Of a stretch of 64,000 nt of DNA, positions 31,839 through 39,139 are shown in pieces. The notes under the pieces are model-generated. The model was not told the DNA's origin. It was given only the letters and a program-made list of their open reading frames with translations, and did not search any database. How positions within the stretch are numbered: position 1 is the stretch's first letter; every line of letters starts with the position of its first letter. Location of the stretch: the NCBI GenBank assembly GCA_964484195.1, contig CAZAER010000017.1, positions 1-64,000 of the forward strand. The letters run 5' to 3'. Made by a program: the position numbers and the translations under genes. Origin of the DNA: JALHOP01 sp964484195. Lineage in GTDB: Bacteria > Myxococcota > XYA12-FULL-58-9 > JALHOP01.

Positions 31839-33023
31839 GTGCACGAGCTACTTCCGCTTCACGAACGAATCCGTTCTCTCGCGGCGTCCGGCAAGAGCCG
31901 GGCCGCGATCGAGGAGGTTTTGCGCTCGGAAGGGGTAAGCTTTCAGCCCTGGGACGTCCTTACGGTCCTCCGTTCGGCCGACCCTGCCCCGGTAACGCCA
32001 GCCGGAGCTCCGAAGGTAGCGGCGACGAGTGCGCCCCGCCTCACGCCCTGCCCCATTCAAGCCACGGCCGCGCAGCGCGCGGAGCGCATCATTTTGATGC
32101 CGTCCGCTTTAGCATATGTCGCGTATGCGTTCGCGGACCGGCCAACGAGCGCGCGCGTTATCGAGACCACGAAGTATCGTTGCGTGAACGGCAGCCCTGA
32201 GCGCCCTGCCCTGTCGCGTACGCATCTGCGCGATTTTCTCGGACTTCTTGCGTGCGCGCAGCTTCGCGGTGCCCTGTCCTATCGGCATGACACCCGCAAC
32301 GTCGTCATCGATGTGAGTCTCCCCGAATGGCACCGCATGCTCTGTGACGGCGCTTACGGCGGAAGTGAGCACAACCGCCTCGTCGCCTCGCTCGATGCGA
32401 TGAAGTCGACGCCTATCACCATTGCGCGTCGACCCGATAAAAACTCCGGCTTCGCGAGCGACCAGAGCGCGCCGCTTCTCGCCAGCTGGGAAAGGCGCGA
32501 GGGCGTCGGCCGCCGCAACATTCGCGTCACCATCGGGCGCTACTGGAGCAACGTGTTTCTCGAGCGCGAGCGTGTGAAGCCGCTTCGCTGGGATGTTCTA
32601 CGTGGCCAAACCTCGCAGCTCGCCCGTGCGTTTTACCTTTACGCAGACGCAGTCCTCACAAAGCGCGAAGAGGCGCACATGACGCTCTCTCGTGTCTGCG
32701 ACTACGCTGGCTTGCGCGGCGACGGCGCCGAGCTCATCGACCACCGCGACACACGGACGCTCGCCCGCTTGCAATGGCGCCTCTCGCGCATCGCGCAGTG
32801 CGATGGCCTGCAGCTCTCGTCTGGCGGGACGCTTCACTTGCACCTGCGGCGCCCGAGTGCCGCGACGTCCGCCACCGCAGACCAGTGCGTGCTCATTGCA
32901 AGGAAAGACGAGCTGTTTGTCCCAAGCGCCGCGGCGCGACGCGTTCAGCGTGTCGACACGCTCCCCGCCTTCCGGGCGGCTCGCGACCGGTGGCGCGGTG
33001 CATCGAGTGCGCAGGCGGCGTAA
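31839..33023 (+). CDS. Probable plasmid replication initiator (RepA/TrfA-like)
   Basis: 394 residues from a GTG start without a strong ribosome site. After a linker-like N-terminus (a possible small HTH at 5-45, LHERIRSLAASGKSRAAIEEVLRS), the central and C-terminal parts look like two winged helices of replication initiators: LSRTHLRDFLGLLACAQLRGALSY, then VTIGRYWSNVFLERERVKPLRWDVLRG followed by LARAFYLYADAVL and MTLSRVCDYAGLRG. Its place beside par genes and an A+T-richer, repeat-bearing intergenic region supports the call. The resemblance is structural-pattern level, so the family could be a related plasmid regulator. Confidence 0.55.
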   Translation: MHELLPLHERIRSLAASGKSRAAIEEVLRSEGVSFQPWDVLTVLRSADPAPVTPAGAPKVAATSAPRLTPCPIQATAAQRAERIILMPSALAYVAYAFADRPTSARVIETTKYRCVNGSPERPALSRTHLRDFLGLLACAQLRGALSYRHDTRNVVIDVSLPEWHRMLCDGAYGGSEHNRLVASLDAMKSTPITIARRPDKNSGFASDQSAPLLASWERREGVGRRNIRVTIGRYWSNVFLERERVKPLRWDVLRGQTSQLARAFYLYADAVLTKREEAHMTLSRVCDYAGLRGDGAELIDHRDTRTLARLQWRLSRIAQCDGLQLSSGGTLHLHLRRPSAATSATADQCVLIARKDELFVPSAAARRVQRVDTLPAFRAARDRWRGASSAQAA

Positions 33024-33614
33024 AGACCGGACGGGCCAAGCGTCCGGCGGCGAAACCTCGCCTGCGGCACTCCCAAAGCCCGCGTGCGCACCATCATCGC
33101 AGTGACGGAGGGCCTACGTGCTCCTCCTTTGCGGCAGTTGGACGTGCGGTCGGTGCACCGCCGCTCTTCGATCCAAAGTGGCTATGGCATCGGCGAAGAA
33201 CTTAAGTGGCACGGGAAAAGACGTACATTGGCAGACGCGAGATGAAACGCGGCAGGCGGGCGTTCACGGCCGGAAGAACTCTTCGCAACATCCGGCGTCT
33301 TCGAGCGCGAGCGCCGGCTAAAGGTTTTCTTAGGACCTATGGATCTTAGGATCTTGTGACCACAACAACCTGTCGACCTATCGACAGCCCGAACCAAACA
33401 CGTATCGCCCTTGCACCCGGGCACTCCAACCGCGTTGCTGGACTCAAAGCGCGGGCCCAATAACGAACCCAGGGCATTCATGGGCCGCGGGGGTTTGTGC
33501 CGTCCGGGCGGGCCACTCATCGGCGGTGATGGGTGCCGGGCGGTCCTCCTGCGGGCGCTTTCCGCGCTCTACTTTCATGAGTGTGCGCGAGCCGCGACGC
33601 CTACCTTGGACGCG
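33024..33614. other. Intergenic region, candidate replication origin
   Basis: About 590 bases without a supported gene after the Rep-like gene. Near 33320-33390 the composition turns locally A+T-richer and carries short repeats: CTTAGGA at 33329 and 33345, GGATCTT at 33341 and 33349 in tandem, then an inverted repeat CTGTCGA-CCTA-TCGACAG (33370-33387). These are the sort of elements found at small origins or operators. No clear DnaA box was seen, so the origin call is tentative. Confidence 0.4.
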
Positions 33615-33884
33615 TCACAATTCGGAGACGTGCTTCTTCCATGCCTTAAGCGCGCGCTCGTCGTCAAAGTCGTCGACATCCATAGAAAACGGGTGCCACG
33701 TCGCCTTGAGGACCCGCCATCGTGTCGATCGCCAGCCGCAGTCGCATCCGGCGGCAATGACCTTAACCGGACGCTCTTCGTTGTCGCGCGGGTAACCCAG
33801 CTCGCGGAGGATACCGGAGTCAGCACTGCATCTATCTTGCGTGACGAAGCCCACGACGTAGCCCTCGTGAGCACCGTAATTCAC
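33615..33884 (-). CDS. Conserved-looking small protein of the par operon
   Basis: 89 residues from a GTG that overlaps the stop of the upstream RHH gene (GTGA), so it is translated with it. The sequence is well structured (GYVVGFVTQDRCSADSGILRELGY, then AAGCDCGWRSTRW with a CxCxW element, ending KAWKKHVSEL). I have no function for it. The translational coupling suggests a role in partition or plasmid control. Confidence 0.6.
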   Translation of the reverse strand: MNYGAHEGYVVGFVTQDRCSADSGILRELGYPRDNEERPVKVIAAGCDCGWRSTRWRVLKATWHPFSMDVDDFDDERALKAWKKHVSEL

Positions 33885-34366
33885 TGCCGCGGCCGGCCTC
33901 GCACCATTTCAGGTGTTGAATCGATCGCGTCGAGCAACTCGTCGTCATTGAGCTCGACGAGTGCTCGCACCGCGACGCGGATAACCTGCGACATCGTCAG
34001 GCGCCGGTTCATGCCGTAGGCGCGCCCTACGAGCCTGTTGATGGCCAAGTTGTCGTCGTCGGTCGGCAAGTACGACATGCGCGACTTCCCGCTCGTCGCG
34101 GTCTCGGCCGTGGCCCGCTTCGCCGCGCGTGGCTGCGGTGTTCGCTTTGTTTTAACCGAGCGTCCAGACGACTCAGGCGCCGCCGCGGGGGCTGCCGTGC
34201 CCTCACCCGCGATAGCGGGAGACGCCCCACCGGTTGCTGCGGCGATGGCATGAAACTCCGCGAGGTCCCCCCTCTCGAGCCTTTCTGCGGTGTATTTCTT
34301 CTCGTCATCCATCGAGCGCGAGAGATTTGCGTTCAGGGTCGAGACGAGGTCGAAGTTCTTTGCCAT
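33881..34366 (-). CDS. Ribbon-helix-helix partition protein (ParB-equivalent of the ParA operon)
   Basis: 161 residues from the ATG at 34366, immediately after the ParA stop; longer upstream starts would overlap ParA. A flexible Ala/Pro/Thr-rich N-terminus (residues ~50-105) leads to a C-terminal ribbon-helix-helix: NRRLTMSQVIRVAVRALVELNDDELLDAI. Small RHH proteins downstream of ParA (ParG/ParR style) bind centromere repeats and stimulate the ATPase. The likely target is the TTACGC repeat cluster upstream of parA. Confidence 0.7.
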   Translation of the reverse strand: MAKNFDLVSTLNANLSRSMDDEKKYTAERLERGDLAEFHAIAAATGGASPAIAGEGTAAPAAAPESSGRSVKTKRTPQPRAAKRATAETATSGKSRMSYLPTDDDNLAINRLVGRAYGMNRRLTMSQVIRVAVRALVELNDDELLDAIDSTPEMVRGRPRQ

Positions 34367-34367
34367 T

Positions 34368-35066
34368 TTAGGCCGTCCTCGCCTGCGACGGGGACTCGTG
34401 CGCACCAGCGAGCGCAACGAGTACCTCGTCCGCCAAAGACGACATCTCGCGTGCCGCTTCAATCGCGCCTATCTCGATGTCCTCGAGCGCCATGCCGAGG
34501 ATTGCGGCCTGCTGGTACGCGGTGCGCGTTGCGAGCATGGTCGAGGTTACGGGGATTTCCGATTGCTTCAGCTGGCCAAGGGCGACCTTGGCGACCTGTG
34601 TCCGTTCAACGACCTGGTTGGGCACAATGCGGGCCGGTAGATCGTCGCCGCGTATGACCCGTACGTCGCGAACGACGTCCGCCATAGCGGCTGACGCCCA
34701 TACATCGGGGCCAGAGGGGCGCGTCGGTATGAGCGCGAGGTCGGCAAAGGCGAGAACCGCTTTCGGGACGTTGCTTGCGACCGATGGAGGGCAGTCGACA
34801 AGAATGAAGTCGTAGTTTCCAAGGATCTTCTTCACTTCGCGCCCCACTGAGATGTCGTAAACGTGCCAAGGCATGACGATGGCCTTGAACGGTCGCCCTT
34901 CTGCAGCGGACTTGCTCCAGCGCACCGCCGTTTGTTGGGGATCCATATCGACCACCGCAACACGGTGACCCCGAGACGCGAGTGTCCCCGCGAGACCCAT
35001 TGTTACGGTCGTTTTCCCCGCCCCACCCTTTTGGGCTACGACGGCAATAATACGCGCTTCGCTCAT
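34368..35066 (-). CDS. parA: ParA-type partition ATPase
   Basis: 232 residues. It has the deviant Walker A KGGAGKTTV (residues 13-21) with the signature lysine, Walker A' VVDMDPQQTAVRW (~38-50) and DFILVDCPPS (~88-97). The small size without an N-terminal HTH places it with type Ib ParA/MinD-like partition ATPases, whose repressor function is usually carried by the small partner. It is first gene of the operon 35066-33615. It would segregate the element by a nucleoid gradient. Confidence 0.9.
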   Translation of the reverse strand: MSEARIIAVVAQKGGAGKTTVTMGLAGTLASRGHRVAVVDMDPQQTAVRWSKSAAEGRPFKAIVMPWHVYDISVGREVKKILGNYDFILVDCPPSVASNVPKAVLAFADLALIPTRPSGPDVWASAAMADVVRDVRVIRGDDLPARIVPNQVVERTQVAKVALGQLKQSEIPVTSTMLATRTAYQQAAILGMALEDIEIGAIEAAREMSSLADEVLVALAGAHESPSQARTA

Positions 35067-35401
35067 AGGTACCCTCTGTGCCCTTTTACGCCGTTGTGTT
35101 CAGTGCATATCAATCGAAATCAGCACCACTCACGCCGCTTACGCACGTTATTGCAACAACCGTTGATTACCAAAAAACGCGCCAAACATATGCGGCGTAA
35201 GGCGCGCCAAGAGCACCTCTGTGGCACTGTACGCGTCACGCACAACATAGGGCTTATACGCATTTGGCGATTCGCGCACAACGCGCGCGTGTTACGCCTG
35301 CAGCGTCTCTGCATACTATGGGCGTACGCGACTGTTCTGTGTCTTCATATTCAGCGGTTCAAGCGCTTGCAGCGTCAGAGGCATATTTGTAGAATGTGCA
35401 T
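35067..35401. promoter_or_regulatory. parA promoter with repeated TTACGC motifs (candidate centromere)
   Basis: A 335-base gap upstream of parA containing TTACGCC/A at 35086-35092, 35139-35145 and 35292-35298 and its reverse GGCGTAA at 35194-35200, plus several looser TACGC copies (e.g. 35257, 35318). Such clustered short repeats upstream of a type Ib ParA operon are typical of parS and operator for an RHH partner. No small gene was seen here. Confidence 0.55.
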
Positions 35402-35617
35402 ATGATTACGCCAGCTGAGCTCGTGTCGGACCGCTTGTGCCGGAACCTCCTTGCCGCGCTGGCGCGGCGGCTCGAGCGGATGGCAGTCCAACGACTCGGA
35501 GCGGCGAACGGTGCGCCAAGCAGCCAAGAGGTGGCCGCGGAGCTGTTTTCGCTTGCGAGCGAACTCGAAGCCGAGTCCAATGCTTCGCATGGTTTGCGCG
35601 GAATTCGCATTCGATAG
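35402..35617 (+). CDS. Small hypothetical helical protein
   Basis: 71 residues from the ATG at 35402; a GTG two codons earlier is also open. It is largely helical (DRLCRNLLAALARRLERMAVQRL, then SQEVAAELFSLASELEAES). It sits 15 bases before the M23 peptidase and probably shares its transcript. There is no recognisable domain. Confidence 0.5.
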   Translation: MITPAELVSDRLCRNLLAALARRLERMAVQRLGAANGAPSSQEVAAELFSLASELEAESNASHGLRGIRIR

Positions 35618-35632
35618 GTCAGGACTCCGGCG

Positions 35633-36472
35633 GTGCTGAGCTGGGCCGTCCTGTTGTTGGCGACGGTGAGCAGCGCGGACGTGCCTCTGCTGCCATCCCC
35701 ATCCCCTCGGGCTTCATCGCTGCGAGTTATTCGCGTCACATGTGCCGACGGCTCGCTGCGGGCTGCCTTCGACGCAGCAGGGGAGGGCGCCGACGTCCTC
35801 GATCAGCTCGATGCCATCATCGCAACGCGCTTCGATCTCTACGCCGTCCCCCGCACGAACGCTTGCCTCATCACCATCGTGACGGATGCGAGTGGCATCG
35901 CTGGCGCCGCACTGCCCCATCACGGCGCAACCTTTGTGTGCCTGCGTTGGCGTGGCAGATTCTTTGACCCAGACGGGTTTGCGCTCGCTGGGGACGAGCT
36001 CGCGCGGCCTCTTCCAATCTCTGTCGTAACCAGCCGCTGGGGTGAGCGGTTTCATCCCGTCACCGGGGAACACAAAACACACGAGGGTGTCGATTACGGT
36101 GCACCCGAAGGCACGCCGGTGTGGGCTGTCGCTGATGGCGAAGTCGTGGCCGCTGGCACGGACCCCGCTGCGGGCTTGAATCTCCGGGTCCTGCACGCGC
36201 ACGACACGGTCTCTCGCTACCAGCACCTCTCTGCGCTCGCGCCGGGCGTAATCCGGGGTGCGAGCGTCACACGCGGTCAGGTCATCGGCTACGTGGGAAA
36301 GACGGGCCGCGTCACGGGTCCACATCTTCACTTCGAGCTCATCAAGTGGGGAAGGGTGACCGACCCTCTCGAGGAGGAGCGGCGTCCCGGCGAGCGCCTC
36401 TCCGAGTTTCAGCGCGCCTCGTTCGATACCGACACCACGCAGCTCCGGGCTGCGCTTCTGAAAGGGCAGTGA
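35633..36472 (+). CDS. Exported M23 (LytM-type) peptidase
   Basis: 279 residues from a GTG start with a short signal peptide (MLSWAVLLLATVSSADV). The C-terminal lysostaphin-type domain has the zinc ligands: a His and Asp in THEGVDYGAPEGTPV (residues ~157-171) and HLHFEL (~234-239). These enzymes cut peptide cross-links in peptidoglycan. In this setting it could be the wall-opening enzyme of the T4SS, replacing the lytic transglycosylase VirB1, which was not found. It is followed two bases later by parB. Confidence 0.85.
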   Translation: MLSWAVLLLATVSSADVPLLPSPSPRASSLRVIRVTCADGSLRAAFDAAGEGADVLDQLDAIIATRFDLYAVPRTNACLITIVTDASGIAGAALPHHGATFVCLRWRGRFFDPDGFALAGDELARPLPISVVTSRWGERFHPVTGEHKTHEGVDYGAPEGTPVWAVADGEVVAAGTDPAAGLNLRVLHAHDTVSRYQHLSALAPGVIRGASVTRGQVIGYVGKTGRVTGPHLHFELIKWGRVTDPLEEERRPGERLSEFQRASFDTDTTQLRAALLKGQ

Positions 36473-36474
36473 AA

Positions 36475-37512
36475 ATGGCCACTCGCGTAACCAAGTCTGA
36501 GTCCCTCCGCATCCCCCTTTCCGACGTCCGACCTGACCCTGCACAGCCCCGCAAGAACTTCGACCCCGATCAGCTCGCTCAGCTGCGCGCGAGCATCGCC
36601 AAACGCGGCCAGCTCTTACCGGTGCGCGTCGAGGCGACTGTTGACGGGACGTACACTCTTCTCGATGGCGAGCGACGGTGGCGCGCCTTAAAGGACCTCG
36701 CTGAAGGTGAACCGTCGAGCGACGCGTTTCGCACGCTATGGGCTATCGAAGGCGAGCCGCGCGAGGGCGAGTCACGCCTTGTCGACCAATACACAGCGAA
36801 TGAGCAACACGCGCGGCACACGCCCGCCGAGAAGATTGGGGTGATTGCGCAGCTCCGCCAGGCGGGCCGGAGCGACGATGAGATCCAGGATCTCCTTACG
36901 ATGAAAGAAGGGGAGTTCCGTCTACTGTCAAAGCTCGCGCGCGCAGACAAGTGGCTCATGCGGTTCGCGGAGCCGCTCAAGCTTGCCGCGCCGGTTATCG
37001 ACGACGCCACGGGCGCACCAAAGAAGGGGAGCGACGGCAAAACAAAAACGTACACACGGGAGTTTCCAGGGCTCCCGCTCACACACCTCGATCAGCTTGT
37101 GACCCTCGCGAACAAGCTCCACGCGGTCGACCAGGCTCAGGCTGGCGTCACCGGCAAGGCGATCAACCTCGCCCTCCGAGAGGTTGTCCGCGTCGCCGAG
37201 CAGGCCGTGGTGGAAGAGTGGGCTGTGAGTCGACTGAAGGCTCACTGCAGTAGCGTCGCCGACCGCGCCGCGAAGCGCTACATGGCCGGTGCGACATCGA
37301 CCGACCCGAAAGACAACGCGACCAACAACGGCGCGGCTCACGGAAGTGCAGCAGCGGGACGCATCAACGCAGCCTTCGGAAAGCTTGAGCGTGAAGCGCA
37401 GATCTCGCTACTGCGGGACCTCGTAGCCCGCCTGCAGCTCTCACCGGAAGAGCTGCGCGCGCTGCAATCGATTGCAAGAACGGCGGTGAACTCGCCCCTA
37501 AACGGCGGTTAA
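36475..37512 (+). CDS. parB: ParB-family partition protein
   Basis: 345 residues from the ATG at 36475 (AAAGGG upstream). An upstream frame is rejected because it overlaps the peptidase. The N-terminal ParB/Srx domain has LSDVRPDPAQPRKNFDPDQLAQLRASI and the nucleotide-binding arginines of LLDGERRWRAL, with TANEQHARHTPAEK. A KorB-like HTH follows (LRQAGRSDDEIQDLLTMKEGEFRLLSKL). The C-terminus is helical (AAFGKLEREAQISLLRDLVARL). It is separate from the ParA operon, so the element has both a ParB and an RHH centromere binder. Candidate binding repeats occur at its 3' end. Confidence 0.85.
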   Translation: MATRVTKSESLRIPLSDVRPDPAQPRKNFDPDQLAQLRASIAKRGQLLPVRVEATVDGTYTLLDGERRWRALKDLAEGEPSSDAFRTLWAIEGEPREGESRLVDQYTANEQHARHTPAEKIGVIAQLRQAGRSDDEIQDLLTMKEGEFRLLSKLARADKWLMRFAEPLKLAAPVIDDATGAPKKGSDGKTKTYTREFPGLPLTHLDQLVTLANKLHAVDQAQAGVTGKAINLALREVVRVAEQAVVEEWAVSRLKAHCSSVADRAAKRYMAGATSTDPKDNATNNGAAHGSAAAGRINAAFGKLEREAQISLLRDLVARLQLSPEELRALQSIARTAVNSPLNGG

Positions 37513-37616
37513 CTCCCGCAACACACAGCGGCGAACGCAATTGCCTGCCGTGTATCGGAAATTGGTTTCCCGCCGTCTACACGCCGTATTTCTAGCATCT
37601 TACGGTTCACCGCCGT
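37479..37616. repeat. Three-copy AACGGCGGTKAACT repeat at the end of parB
   Basis: AACGGCGGTGAACT at 37479-37492 (inside the last parB codons), AACGGCGGTTAACT at 37501-37514 (over the stop), and an inverted copy GTTCACCGCCGT at 37605-37616. The spacing and mixed orientation suggest a protein-binding site, possibly for the ParB just encoded. Confidence 0.65.
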
Positions 37617-37699
37617 GGCCAGCCGCCCTGCTTATGGACCTGTGGTCCTCGGCTTCGCCTCAATAAGCTGCCCACGAAGCGTGGTCACCGGGCGGCCGG

Positions 37700-37729
37700 C
37701 CAGAAAGGAGCCCCGGCCCCTCTTTCTGG
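37700..37729. terminator. Hairpin between parB and the convergent gene
   Basis: Stem CCAGAAAG (37700-37707) with CTTTCTGG (37722-37729) around a GC-rich loop, in the 299-base gap between the convergent parB and 38621-37812 genes. It probably works as a bidirectional terminator. No T-run follows on the plus strand. Nothing else was seen in the gap except the repeats at 37479-37616. Confidence 0.45.
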
Positions 37730-37811
37730 CTTCGCCCGAAATTCACCCCGCGACCACGCCAGGCATCACACATGAACCGAACGCCGCCGTGACTCCTTTA
37801 GACTCTGGTTC

Positions 37812-38621
37812 TTACGTGGCTGGCGTACCGCCACCGTCCGCGGCGGCGGCAGTGCGGAACGCTCCGATGCCGCGCAAAATCTTCGGCGCCCACGCGCGAT
37901 ACTGCGGGGTCGACTCACAGAGAAGACGCAGCGCCTTCAGGCGCTGGCCCTCGCGAAATTGATGTGCCGTCGGGTCCCACGCTGACCCGTCGTCGATGGG
38001 CCTCAGACACACGTCGATCTTCGCGGCACTCGCATCGTGCAGCGGAAGGGCGGCAACTAAATCGTCGACAGGCGTTTCGCCGTCGTCCACGACAATCAGA
38101 AACCACTGCGCGGGCTTGCCGTCGCGTTGGAGCAGCAAGATGTCGTAAGGCAGCGGACCGGTCGCTCTGAGAGACGCTACCATCCGCGCGAGCTCGTGTC
38201 GGGCGTTGTGGCCTTGAGAAATTGAGAGGCCCGAGGCCTTGTGCTGCGCAATCGATTTCCACACGGCACCACGCACCCACGCGCGCTGCAGGCGCTGCTT
38301 CGACAGTGGCTTCGCCTTCGCTCCGAGCGTCGCGACGAGCGGGTAAACGTGGCGGCCAGCTTCCGCAAGTCGATACAAGACCTGCCGCCCCGATGTGCCG
38401 GGCAGGAACAAAAACTCGCGCTCAATGTAGCCGCCGCGCGCGAGGCGCCGCATGCGGTGCGAGACGCCTTCGGCGGAGAGGCCTGCACCCGTTCTCTGGC
38501 CACGGACGCGAAACGTCTCGTCGAAAACTGTCGCTCGCAGCACCTCGATCGTTGCGGCTTCGAGCTGCGCAAGAGTTGAAAATAGGCTCTCGTTGCGGGG
38601 GTCAAATCTGGAAGGCGGCAC
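37812..38621 (-). CDS. Winged-helix protein, replication-relaxation-like
   Basis: 269 residues. Residues ~15-85 look like a winged helix (STLAQLEAATIEVLRATVF, SAEGVSHRMRRLARGGYIERE, then LYRLAEAGRHVYPLV). The C-terminal part is alpha/beta (PAQWFLIVVDDGETPVDDLVAAL, IDVCLRPIDDGSAW). The order of a winged helix plus a nuclease-like C-domain is shared with the 4171-3263 protein, but the acidic motif there is not clearly present. It is a single gene, convergent with parB. The function is unknown. Confidence 0.5.
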   Translation of the reverse strand: MPPSRFDPRNESLFSTLAQLEAATIEVLRATVFDETFRVRGQRTGAGLSAEGVSHRMRRLARGGYIEREFLFLPGTSGRQVLYRLAEAGRHVYPLVATLGAKAKPLSKQRLQRAWVRGAVWKSIAQHKASGLSISQGHNARHELARMVASLRATGPLPYDILLLQRDGKPAQWFLIVVDDGETPVDDLVAALPLHDASAAKIDVCLRPIDDGSAWDPTAHQFREGQRLKALRLLCESTPQYRAWAPKILRGIGAFRTAAAADGGGTPAT

Positions 38622-38753
38622 AGTCAGATTCTATTTAAGAGGGGCGCGTCGTACAATCTTCAAGTTCGCAAGATTTGCCAGCCGGTCGGCGCGCCGTGAA
38701 TGTTGTCGGAGTCGCGGTTTACGATTGCAGACATTCAAGATGAGGTGAGGGCC

Positions 38754-39083
38754 ATGGATCGCAAACCGACCCCGGACGAAGCGGCTGGTATGGCGTGGTG
38801 GAACGGTTTATCTCAAACCGATCGGGAGCACTGGCTTGTGCGAGGAGGAACGGCGGCTGTGGCTGATGCATGGAAGGCTTATCAACAGAGCGAGCAGAGA
38901 CAGGTGCGTGTGATTGTTGAGTTCACTGACGCCGAGGCGTGGAACCTCGCCCAGTTTCTAAAGCGGGTCGGGCACTCCGACTTCCGCACGAAAGCGCAAG
39001 ACGATGGCGAGGCCTTCGGGATGCGCGACGCAGCCGAACGGGTACGTTCAGCACTTGCCGAGGCGGGATATTCCCCGAGATGA
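38754..39083 (+). CDS. Small plasmid-type conserved protein (DUF7706-like)
   Basis: 109 residues from the ATG at 38754 with a good GAGGTGAGG ribosome site. The N-terminus (PDEAAGMAWWNGLSQTDREHWL) and C-terminal part (FTDAEAWNLAQFLKRVGHSDFRTKA, AERVRSALAEAGYSPR) resemble two short conserved segments common in proteobacterial plasmids and ICEs. It has no catalytic motif. It precedes topA by 56 bases and may be co-transcribed. Confidence 0.6.
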   Translation: MDRKPTPDEAAGMAWWNGLSQTDREHWLVRGGTAAVADAWKAYQQSEQRQVRVIVEFTDAEAWNLAQFLKRVGHSDFRTKAQDDGEAFGMRDAAERVRSALAEAGYSPR

Positions 39084-39139
39084 GGTTCTGGAGACCAGCC
39101 CACGTGGGTCCCATCTCCCACGTGTCCCGGCGGTCATGA

